Positions 7,481 to 14,166 of a stretch of 64,000 nucleotides of DNA are shown here, in pieces. The position numbers and the translations under genes are program-made. The notes beneath the pieces are model-generated. The model was not told the origin of the DNA and made no database searches. It saw only the letters and a list, made by a program, of their open reading frames with translations. Within the stretch, counting starts at the first letter, position 1. Each line of letters opens with the position of its first letter. The stretch is from Clostridia bacterium (GTDB lineage Bacteria; Bacillota; Clostridia; Lachnospirales; Lachnospiraceae): assembly GCA_910576205.1 (NCBI GenBank), contig CAJTHL010000001.1, forward strand, positions 186,001 through 250,000. The letters run 5' to 3'.

Positions 7481-8758
7481 TTAGTTTCCTGGAAGATATA
7501 CAACTTCCCCCCCACAAACTGTGGTTTTTATTTTGCCATACAATTTTTCTCCCAGAAATGGGGAATTGGAGGCCCTGGACAGAAATCCCTTCACCTCCCA
7601 GCATTCCTCCACATCGAACAGCACCAGATCCGCCGGTTCTCCCAGGGCAATCCTGGGAGGTTTCAAGCCGTACAGCATCGCCGGGCCCAGGGTCAGCTTT
7701 GCCACCAGCTCCTCCAGGGTCAGAAAACCCGGCCGCACCAGATTGGTGACCCCCAGGGCAAAGGCCGTCTCCAGGCCAATAATGCCGCTTGGCGCTTCTG
7801 TCAGAGGGCGCGCCTTCTCTTCTTTGCTGTGGGGCGCATGGTCTGTGGCGATAACGTCGATGGTTCCGTCCCGGAGTCCCCGGATAATGGCCATCCGGTC
7901 CTCCTCCGTCCGAAGAGGAGGATTCATCTTTGCCAGGCTCCCGTGCTCCAGCACCGCCTCCTGGGTAAGGGAGAAATGATGAGGCGTCGCCTCCGCAAAA
8001 ACATGGGCCCCGGCCGCTTTTGCCTTTCGTACCAGCTCCACGGAAACCGCCGAGCTGATGTGCTGGATTAAGACTCTGCATCCGGTCTCAAGAGCCAGGC
8101 GGCAATCCCGCTCCACCAGGCAGTCCTCGGCTTCGTGGGGGGAGCCCTGGATACCGAGCCCCTCCGACACCGCTCCCCGGTTAATGCCGTTCTGGGCAAT
8201 AAGCCCGGGGTGCTCCTCGTGGAAGCTTAACGGCATATCAAGGGCGGCCGCCTGTTCCATAGCCTGCCTTACAAGCCCCTCATCCAGAAGCGGAATGCCG
8301 TCGTCCGTAAATCCCACGGCTCCCGCCTCCCGTAAGGTTTCCATATCCACCAGCTCCCGGCCCTTAAGCCCCTTTGTGACCGTAGCGCAGGACATGACCC
8401 GGATCCCGGTTCTTTTTCCCTTTTCCAGCACATACCGGAGGGTCTCCGGCGTATCCACTGCCGGCTTTGTGTTAGCCATACACACTACCCGGGTAAATCC
8501 TCCGGCTGCGGCCGCTCTGGCCCCCGTCTCGATATCCTCCTTGTGGGGAAATCCCGGATCCCGGAAATGTACATGCACATCCATAAACCCCGGTGTACAC
8601 ACAAGCCCCCGGCCCTGAAGCACACACTCCTTTTCGTCTGCCGGCTCCAGGGCGCCCGGCTCCGCAAGCTCCGCAATCCGTCCGCCCTCCACCCTGATAT
8701 CCAGCTCCCGCCTGGACCCTCCTGCCAGGTCCAGCGCCTGCACCTGTCGAATCAGCAT
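7481..8758 (-). CDS. pyrC: Dihydroorotase
   Basis: 425 aa, class I dihydroorotase, which cyclises carbamoyl-aspartate to dihydroorotate in pyrimidine synthesis. Metal and substrate motifs of the amidohydrolase fold are all present: DVHVHFRDPG near residue 60, ANTKPAVD, a carbamylated-lysine region, IQHIS, TPHHF, and IATDHAPHS near residue 305. AGGAGG precedes the ATG at 8758. It stands apart from other pyr genes. The gene upstream is a solute-binding lipoprotein whose stop is followed at once by a repeat half-copy and the pyrC ribosome binding site. Confidence 0.96.
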   Translation of the reverse strand: MLIRQVQALDLAGGSRRELDIRVEGGRIAELAEPGALEPADEKECVLQGRGLVCTPGFMDVHVHFRDPGFPHKEDIETGARAAAAGGFTRVVCMANTKPAVDTPETLRYVLEKGKRTGIRVMSCATVTKGLKGRELVDMETLREAGAVGFTDDGIPLLDEGLVRQAMEQAAALDMPLSFHEEHPGLIAQNGINRGAVSEGLGIQGSPHEAEDCLVERDCRLALETGCRVLIQHISSAVSVELVRKAKAAGAHVFAEATPHHFSLTQEAVLEHGSLAKMNPPLRTEEDRMAIIRGLRDGTIDVIATDHAPHSKEEKARPLTEAPSGIIGLETAFALGVTNLVRPGFLTLEELVAKLTLGPAMLYGLKPPRIALGEPADLVLFDVEECWEVKGFLSRASNSPFLGEKLYGKIKTTVCGGEVVYLPGN

Positions 8759-8766
8759 ACAGTCTA

Positions 8767-8796
8767 CCTCCTATTCCAGTACCGCATCTGCCCCTC
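8767..8796 (-). repeat. Intergenic repeat, 3' half-copy before pyrC
   Basis: Directly after the lipoprotein stop the minus strand reads GGGGCAGATGCGGTACT and then GGAATAGGAGG, the pyrC ribosome binding site. The 5' half (AACAGCAT) is not present, so the element looks truncated by the upstream gene. Confidence 0.6.
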
Positions 8797-10197
8797 TCAC
8801 TGGCCCTTCAAGGCCTCGTTGGCGTTTTCCACGAAAGTGTCCGAGGCGTCCCCGGCCGCCGTCTCCCCGTTAAGCACCTGGGAAATCATCCGGTACCAGT
8901 ACACCCGCATGGTCTCAAATCCCTGACCCTTTCCATAGTAAGGGCCGCTGTAGGGGGTAAGGGCCTCATAAAACAGGGCCTGCTCATTCCCCTGGTATAC
9001 GTCTCCCAGGGACTTCCGCACCGGAAACGCCCCTGTGCGCACGATATGCTCTGCCGCCTCCGGGCCGTTGCACACAAAGTCTATAAAATATTCCGCCGCC
9101 TGCTTTCTGGACTCCTCCTCAGTCTTGAAAGCGCAGAAGCCGTTGATAAAATATTCCAGGGAAGGCGCGCCGTCCTGGGAGGGGTAGGGCATCTCCACCA
9201 CCTCAATTCCCTTTTCCGCAAGGGCTGCGCTGTTGCTGATGGCCTGGGGCAGGCTCCAGAGAAGGGTAAAAGAAGTTTCCCCGTTTACAAAGTCCTCCAC
9301 GGAACCTGCGCCCGTCTCCCCGGAGCCGTTAAGCAGCCATCCGGCGTCCACCCATTCTTTCACCTTTCCCAGAGTGTTGGCGGCCACGTCCCCCTGGAAG
9401 GCGTAGGCGCTCATATCCTCATTCATCAGAGGCGCGTCATAGAGATTTGTCAGAAAAGACCGGGTGGCATAGTCCCCGCCTACGCCGGAGCAGAAAACAG
9501 CCCCCGCCCGAAAACCGGAATTGTTAAGACGCTCCAGCACCTGGGCAAAGGTATCCGTATCCCAGGTCCGCGCTCCCTCCCTGTCCAGAAGGTCAATAGC
9601 TCCCGTGGTCTCCAGCATCCCCTTGTTAAAGGCCATGACATAATTTACCATGCTTAGGGGATACATATAATAGCTCTCTCCCATCTGGCAGGCGGAAAGC
9701 ACCCCCGGGCTTGCCAGGTCATTCTTTCTCTCCTCCGTAAACAGCCCGGAAAGATCCGAGAGGACACCTTTCCTGGCATAGCCGCTGATTCTTCCCGGTT
9801 CGTCAAAGAGAATATCCGGAAGAGCATTGTTTGCTATGGCCTCCTCCACCCGGGCCGGCCCGCTTTCATAGTCCAGCACCTCCACATTTACCTTGATGTT
9901 GGGATAATACTGGGAAAAACGGTCTGCCAGAGCCCTCTCATAGGCCCCAGCCTCAGCCCCCTCATCCTGCACAAACACCGGATATGTCCACCAGGTAATC
10001 TCCGCCTCCAGATCCGACAGCATCTCCACCGGAGGAAGCTCTTCTGCCGGCGCCTCCGTATCCGGCTGGCCTGTCTCATCTATAACATCTGCAACATCTA
10101 TCTCCGGATCCAGTTCCGTCTCTTTTTTTCCACATCCTGTCAAAAGCATACCCACTATCGTAACCCACACTGCTGTTTTTTTCCAGAATCTCCTCAT
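8797..10197 (-). CDS. Extracellular solute-binding lipoprotein (family 1, carbohydrate type)
   Basis: 466 aa. A basic start, a hydrophobic stretch and the lipobox LLTGC at about residue 21 show a lipid-anchored protein. The body follows the family 1 binding-protein pattern: a first-lobe ITWWTYPVFV strand, YPNIKVNVEVLDYE, LPDILFDEPGR, then a YMYPLSMVNYVMAFNK segment and a C-terminal EYFINGFCAFKTEEE..AAEYFIDFV region. ATG 10197 is chosen over the longer ORF because GGAGG precedes it and the signal peptide begins there. A good promoter lies upstream. No permease or ATPase is adjacent, so it is an orphan binding protein or one that serves a distant transporter. It is co-directional with pyrC and deoB. 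Confidence 0.85.
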   Translation of the reverse strand: MRRFWKKTAVWVTIVGMLLTGCGKKETELDPEIDVADVIDETGQPDTEAPAEELPPVEMLSDLEAEITWWTYPVFVQDEGAEAGAYERALADRFSQYYPNIKVNVEVLDYESGPARVEEAIANNALPDILFDEPGRISGYARKGVLSDLSGLFTEERKNDLASPGVLSACQMGESYYMYPLSMVNYVMAFNKGMLETTGAIDLLDREGARTWDTDTFAQVLERLNNSGFRAGAVFCSGVGGDYATRSFLTNLYDAPLMNEDMSAYAFQGDVAANTLGKVKEWVDAGWLLNGSGETGAGSVEDFVNGETSFTLLWSLPQAISNSAALAEKGIEVVEMPYPSQDGAPSLEYFINGFCAFKTEEESRKQAAEYFIDFVCNGPEAAEHIVRTGAFPVRKSLGDVYQGNEQALFYEALTPYSGPYYGKGQGFETMRVYWYRMISQVLNGETAAGDASDTFVENANEALKGQ

Positions 10198-10225
10198 GTC
10201 AAAAGCCTCCTTGCTTGCTATGTCC

Positions 10226-10254
10226 ACTATACCATGTCCATCCGCTTCGTGCAA
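10226..10254 (-). promoter_or_regulatory. Predicted promoter for the solute-binding lipoprotein-pyrC-deoB unit
   Basis: On the minus strand, TTGCAC and TATAGT are exactly 17 nt apart, 29 bp before the start codon. Confidence 0.65.
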
Positions 10255-10276
10255 GACCCACTCATAGCTAAAGCAG

Positions 10277-10305
10277 TTGACGCAACATGTCAAAAAAGGT
10301 AAAAT
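10277..10305 (+). promoter_or_regulatory. Predicted promoter for the E2/CAT-like gene
   Basis: TTGACG and TAAAAT are separated by 17 nt. The element lies back to back with the lipoprotein promoter in the 141-bp divergent spacer. Confidence 0.65.
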
Positions 10306-10338
10306 AAGATCATAAATCTGAGAGGGGTAAATCAAATT

Positions 10339-11253
10339 ATGAAACCATTAGAGGGGCGGAAACGCCGTTTCCGGGACAGAAAAGACGGCTTTTTAGTCCG
10401 CAATCTGGATCCCATGGGGAAGCTTATTCCTTTTATCATGCACTCCAAAGCGGATAGCTGGGTCTTATTTGAGGACAAAATCGATATTACGCACACTCAG
10501 GATTTTTTACATACCATGCGCAAAAGCCAAATCCCCAGGCTTACCCTGTACCATATTATTTTTGCCGCCATCGTGCGGGCTTATTCCCAGGTGCCGGAGC
10601 TGAACCGCTTTGTGGCCGGGAACAACATCTACGCCCGCAACGAGATGAAGGGCTCCATGGTGGTCATGAAGGGAATGCAGCGGGACAGCGAGCGTACCAT
10701 GATTATGCCCCGTTTTGAGATGGATGCCGTCCTAACGGAGGTTTGCGAGGAAATCGAGCGGCTGGCCAATCCCATCGACAGGAATGTGAAGGTGAAAAAC
10801 GATAAAAACGCCAACGATTTTGACAAGCTGGAGCTGGCCCTGGATCTGCTTCCCAACTTCCTCCTGCGTTTTGTATTCTTTCTGTTAAAGTGGCTGGACC
10901 GGCACGGATGGATCCCGGCGGCGATCACTGCCTTAAGTCCCTTCCACTCCAGCTTCTTTATCACAAACATGGGCTCTATCGGTATGGAGCCCGTATACCA
11001 TCACATCTACGAGTTCGGAACCATCTCCATCTTTGGAGCCATTGGCAGCAAAAATACAGTCTATGAGACAGACCGCCACGGACAGGTTCACCGGAAAGTC
11101 TATCTCAACATGAAGTTTGTGGTGGATGAGCGCATCTGCGACGGGTTCATCTTTGCTCTGGGATTCAGACAGATCAAAAGCTGCATCTCCAGGCCGGAAC
11201 AGCTTATGAGCCGTCCGGAAAAGGTCTTACATGACAACCTTGACCGGGTATAG
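10339..11253 (+). CDS. 2-oxoacid dehydrogenase E2/chloramphenicol acetyltransferase-like protein, catalytic His not conserved
   Basis: 304 aa, consisting only of the CoA-dependent acyltransferase fold with no lipoyl or E1/E3-binding domain. The C-terminal signature that reads DHRxxDG in E2 enzymes, and HHAxxDG in CAT, here reads VDERICDG (about residue 265), with Glu where the general-base His should be. Other fold elements are preserved (a SFFITNMGSIG strand and a GTISIFGAIG strand). Whether it is catalytic is therefore doubtful; a binding or divergent acyltransferase role is possible. GAGAGGGG precedes the ATG. It is monocistronic, with its own promoter and a strong terminator. Confidence 0.75.
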   Translation: MKPLEGRKRRFRDRKDGFLVRNLDPMGKLIPFIMHSKADSWVLFEDKIDITHTQDFLHTMRKSQIPRLTLYHIIFAAIVRAYSQVPELNRFVAGNNIYARNEMKGSMVVMKGMQRDSERTMIMPRFEMDAVLTEVCEEIERLANPIDRNVKVKNDKNANDFDKLELALDLLPNFLLRFVFFLLKWLDRHGWIPAAITALSPFHSSFFITNMGSIGMEPVYHHIYEFGTISIFGAIGSKNTVYETDRHGQVHRKVYLNMKFVVDERICDGFIFALGFRQIKSCISRPEQLMSRPEKVLHDNLDRV

Positions 11254-11272
11254 GCCCTTTACGGCAAGCTCT

Positions 11273-11324
11273 GAAAAATGCCGCCGGGCGGGAAGCACAG
11301 GTTCCCTGTCTGGCGGCATTTTTC
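11273..11324. terminator. Bidirectional rho-independent terminator
   Basis: A perfect 13-bp inverted repeat (GAAAAATGCCGCC and GGCGGCATTTTTC) lies between convergent stop codons at 11253 and 11341, with A/T runs on both sides. It can end both the E2-like transcript and the long glycan operon. Confidence 0.85.
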
Positions 11325-11340
11325 AATATCCCCATAAATC

Positions 11341-12054
11341 TTAAGGCTTTTCTTTTCCCTTGACAAACTCCACAATCCGCTCATAGTCCTCAATGTAATC
11401 AATCTCCGCCCAGAAACAGGGAGCCACATCCATGGGATGGATGTCCACCTGGTCGCAGTGGTCATAGAGGGCTGTCTCCCACCAGGTCTGGTAATCCTCC
11501 CCGGCCACCATAGCCTCCATATCCTTCTTGAAGGTCTCAATATAGCCCCGTCCCACCTTAGCTGCCCCCACATACTCGCAGGTGCGCCTTTCCACAGGCA
11601 TTTCCTTTCCGTAGCCCTTTACCAGGCCGTTTTCGCAGTGGAAGAAATAATCTCCCTCCAGCACACGGCGGAAATCCGCCAGCATCACCACGTCCTCCCG
11701 GGCCGCCAGCAGCTTTTCCAGAATCTCCTCTTCCAGATACACGTCCGCATTGGCGAAGAGGTAGTCCTCCCCAGGCCGGATTGCTTCCCTGGCAAACCAC
11801 AGGGAGGCAATGCTGTTGGATACCCGGTAAAAAGGATTCTCAAAAAAGGTCACGTCCAGGTCCTTAAGGGCCTCAAAAAAAAGGTCCTTCTGATAGCCCA
11901 CCACGATTCCTACCTGGATATCATGGCGTCTGAGCATAGACACTGTATAGTGGAGCAGGGTCTCTCCATTTCCGATGTCCAGAAGGCTCTTAGGTCTGTT
12001 TACTTCCCGGCTGATGCGGCTCCCTACTCCGGCCGCCAAAAGTATCGCTTTCAT
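11341..12054 (-). CDS. LicC-like sugar/aminoalcohol-phosphate nucleotidyltransferase
   Basis: 237 aa. It has the N-terminal nucleotidyltransferase signature MKAILLAAGVGSRI, then RPKSLLDIGNGETLL, and a metal-binding ANADVYLEEEIL region. Length and arrangement resemble phosphocholine cytidylyltransferase (LicC) and related CTP-dependent enzymes more than glucose-1-phosphate enzymes. Its gene starts 1 bp after the stop of an aminotransferase, and the two likely form a pathway step pair that makes an activated small amino compound for glycan decoration (inference). AGGAGG lies within the end of the upstream gene. It is the last gene of the glycan operon. Confidence 0.75.
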   Translation of the reverse strand: MKAILLAAGVGSRISREVNRPKSLLDIGNGETLLHYTVSMLRRHDIQVGIVVGYQKDLFFEALKDLDVTFFENPFYRVSNSIASLWFAREAIRPGEDYLFANADVYLEEEILEKLLAAREDVVMLADFRRVLEGDYFFHCENGLVKGYGKEMPVERRTCEYVGAAKVGRGYIETFKKDMEAMVAGEDYQTWWETALYDHCDQVDIHPMDVAPCFWAEIDYIEDYERIVEFVKGKEKP

Positions 12055-12055
12055 T

Positions 12056-13111
12056 CTATGCCTCCTCTGCCTTTAAAAATTCCTCTATATACCTCTCCAT
12101 GGCCTGCCTGGAGCCTGTGGAAATACGCAGGTAATCCTTCAGCAGGTCGTTTCCATACGACTTTACCAGAACCCCCCGCCTATGAAGCTCCTCCTTCAGA
12201 CAGGAGATCTCCTTTCTGGGCCGCACAAAGATAAAGTTTCCCGCCTCCGGGAACACCTCATATCCCTTTTCTCTCAAGGCTTCCACAGCGTAGGCCTTTC
12301 CCTCCGCCGCCTTGCGGATCAGCTCTTCGATCATATCCGGGTGTTCCAGAATCCGCTCTCCAAATAAAAGCGCTACGGCATTTACCTCAAAGGAGGGGGT
12401 GGATTTTTTAAGATATGTAATCAGCTCCGGGTTGGAGACAGCCACGCCCAGCCGCAGGGACGCCAGGGAAAACAGCTTGGAAAAGGTCCGCAACACCACC
12501 ACATTGTCAAATTCCCCTGTCAGAGACAGCAGGGACTCCTTCTGGAAATAGTGGTAGGCCTCGTCCACCAGAAGAATGGCCCCGCACTCCCGGGCCTTTT
12601 TTGCCAGACGCCTGCCGTCCTCCAGGGAATATCCCTTTCCCACCGGGTTATTGGGATTTAAGATTGCCACAATATCGGCTTTCTCTGTTACCGCCTCCAG
12701 AAGCTTCTCCACAGGCACCGTAAAATCCCCATTCAGCTGCACCGGCACATGACGCCGCCCCAGCATGCTGCAATTTACCCAGTACATCTCAAAGGAGGGC
12801 GCCACGGTTACTATTTCCCCGCCTTCCCTGGAAAAGGTCTCCATGATAAAGCGGATAGCCATATCTGAGCCGTTAGTGGCGCAGAGGTTTTCCTTTTTCA
12901 TCCCCACAAAGGCCGCGTATTTTTCCAGAAACGGATCCGGCTCCGGATAAGTGGACAGGAATTCCGGCGTGATCTCCTTTCGCACACTGTCCACAAACTC
13001 CTCTGGCAAGCCTTCCGGGTTCTCGTTCATGTCATACCGCATCTGTCCGTAGCGGCCCTGCTCCGGAAATACCCGGACGCAATCCCTGATATATGGATTT
13101 ACATAATACAT
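12056..13111 (-). CDS. Class I/II PLP-dependent aminotransferase, histidinol-phosphate aminotransferase-like
   Basis: 351 aa. Fold-type I PLP motifs are visible: LNPNNPVGKGY, ILLVDEAYHYF, and the PLP lysine in VVLRTFSKLFSLASLRLG, plus a C-terminal Arg region FIFVRP. It resembles HisC and CobD (threonine-phosphate decarboxylase-like) enzymes. ATG 13111 has AGGAGG just upstream, and the nine residues of the longer ORF are not family-like. No other histidine genes are near, and the 3' neighbour is a nucleotidyltransferase, so a role in making an amino-alkyl substituent is more likely than histidine synthesis (inference). Confidence 0.8.
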   Translation of the reverse strand: MYYVNPYIRDCVRVFPEQGRYGQMRYDMNENPEGLPEEFVDSVRKEITPEFLSTYPEPDPFLEKYAAFVGMKKENLCATNGSDMAIRFIMETFSREGGEIVTVAPSFEMYWVNCSMLGRRHVPVQLNGDFTVPVEKLLEAVTEKADIVAILNPNNPVGKGYSLEDGRRLAKKARECGAILLVDEAYHYFQKESLLSLTGEFDNVVVLRTFSKLFSLASLRLGVAVSNPELITYLKKSTPSFEVNAVALLFGERILEHPDMIEELIRKAAEGKAYAVEALREKGYEVFPEAGNFIFVRPRKEISCLKEELHRRGVLVKSYGNDLLKDYLRISTGSRQAMERYIEEFLKAEEA

Positions 13112-13119
13112 CTCTCTCC

Positions 13120-13190
13120 TCCTATTCCAGTACCGCATCTGCCCGGAGAAGCCTCTGGGTTCTGGAAGAATTTCCAGGCTGATGCTGTTT
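13120..13190 (-). repeat. Intergenic hairpin repeat, intermediate copy
   Basis: On the minus strand it runs from AAACAGCATCAG to GCAGATGCGGTACTGG and ends in the aminotransferase ribosome binding site. The outer stem is GCATC/GATGC. An inner hairpin is CTGGAA-ATTC-TTCCAG, and a second is CCCAGAG/CTCCGGG with one mismatch. Confidence 0.7.
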
Positions 13191-13193
13191 ATA

Positions 13194-14039
13194 CTAGTGA
13201 CGATGGGAAAGCTTGCCCCACAGGGTGCCTTCCTCGAAGCCCGCCTTAGCGTACAGCCCCACGGCCTCCTTCTTAAAATAGAAAAGGCAGGGGCGTTTTC
13301 CCTCCAGGATCAGATCCTGGCAGAGCTTTGACACGACCTCATAGCCCAGCCCCAGCCCCCGGTATTCCTGCCGGGTTATTACGCCGCTGACAATGGCCAG
13401 GTTATCAATCTCCGCATAGGTGGACGCATGGCTTACAATCTTTCCGTCTCTGCGGATAATATAGCTTCTTCCAAATTTTCCCTTCTTTCTGTCCAGCATC
13501 TGCTGCGCAAACTCCTCCGGCATGTAGTGGCCTCCCAATCCCTCGTCGCTGCAGATCAGACGTGCAATCTCCGGGAAGTCCTCTTCCCTGGAACATTCCA
13601 CCTGCCTGAAGGGCCGCTCTCCCGTCCTCCCCGGTCCTTCTGTCTCTCCCGCTCCTGTCTGCCCCACATCCGATCCCGGGGCCGTTTTCATCCAGGTTAC
13701 ATAGCCTGTCTCCATAGCAAAATCCCCTCTTAGATAGGGCTCCAGAATTGCGATCACCTTCTGTTTTCCGTTTATCATGGGGGCCTTAAGCCGGTGAACC
13801 AGCTCCAGGGTCTCCTCCACATCCAGCTCTTCCCTGTAGGAAAACAGCTGAATTCCTTTGTAATACTCCGTTGCCACAGCCGTAATATGTCCCTCCCGGG
13901 TACTGTAGTAAATGTGCAGATGGGGATTTTGGATTCCGTATTTCTTAAGATCAATATAACCGTACAGGCAGTTCTTTAAGTCCTGCTCAAAATAAGCCAG
14001 CAATGCCGGCACCTGTTCCACTCCTGCCAACTGATACAT
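13194..14039 (-). CDS. GNAT-family N-acetyltransferase-like protein
   Basis: 281 aa. The C-terminal half carries the GNAT motif A pattern (VSGVITRQEYRGLGLGYEV, with R..GLG for acetyl-CoA) and a motif B region (CLFYFKKEAVGLYAKAGFEE). The N-terminal half is a divergent GNAT-like or partner domain (IDLKKYGI..HIYYS). The halves are joined by a Gly/Thr/Glu-rich linker at about residues 128-148. AGGAGG precedes the ATG at 14039. It lies in the glycan operon between two genes for surface decoration, so acetylation of an amino group on the product of the aminotransferase/nucleotidyltransferase pair is plausible. The substrate is not known. Confidence 0.75.
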   Translation of the reverse strand: MYQLAGVEQVPALLAYFEQDLKNCLYGYIDLKKYGIQNPHLHIYYSTREGHITAVATEYYKGIQLFSYREELDVEETLELVHRLKAPMINGKQKVIAILEPYLRGDFAMETGYVTWMKTAPGSDVGQTGAGETEGPGRTGERPFRQVECSREEDFPEIARLICSDEGLGGHYMPEEFAQQMLDRKKGKFGRSYIIRRDGKIVSHASTYAEIDNLAIVSGVITRQEYRGLGLGYEVVSKLCQDLILEGKRPCLFYFKKEAVGLYAKAGFEEGTLWGKLSHRH

Positions 14040-14059
14040 TTATTTCTGACCTCCTATAT

Positions 14060-14116
14060 AAGTCGCTGGGTGACAGCTCTAAAGAGGAAATTTCCTCTCG
14101 TGCGCCTTCGCGACTT
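14060..14116 (-). repeat. Structured intergenic element (palindrome inside a longer stem)
   Basis: A perfect 16-bp palindrome (AGAGGAAATTTCCTCT, 14083-14098) lies inside a second pair of arms, AAGTCGC and GCGACTT, at 14060-14066 and 14110-14116. The element ends 7 bp before the GNAT gene's AGGAGG. No T run follows, so it is not a simple terminator. Confidence 0.55.
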
Positions 14117-14130
14117 TCCCTTGCATACGT

Positions 14131-14163
14131 TAAGTACCGCATCCATCCGGGCCCCATGCGCTG
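14131..14163 (-). repeat. Intergenic repeat, degenerate copy
   Basis: Right after the stop of the fusion gene the minus strand reads CCAGCGCATGG..GGATGGATGCGGTACTTAA. This shares the TGCGGTACT end and the CAGC start with the other copies. It is followed by the palindromic element at 14060-14116. Confidence 0.45.
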
Positions 14164-14166
14164 GAT

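Noticed and set aside
7365..8081. 238-codon minus-strand frame overlapping pyrC and deoB
   Set aside because: It spans the end of one enzyme gene and the start of another in a different frame and is Gly/Arg-rich low complexity.
11341..13111. Phosphonate biosynthesis locus
   Set aside because: The aminotransferase/nucleotidyltransferase pair recalls aminoethylphosphonate activation, but no PEP mutase or phosphonopyruvate decarboxylase is in the window.
12056..13111. Histidine biosynthesis hisC
   Set aside because: Sequence is HisC-like, but there are no other his genes, and the neighbours are surface-glycan genes, so the symbol was not assigned.
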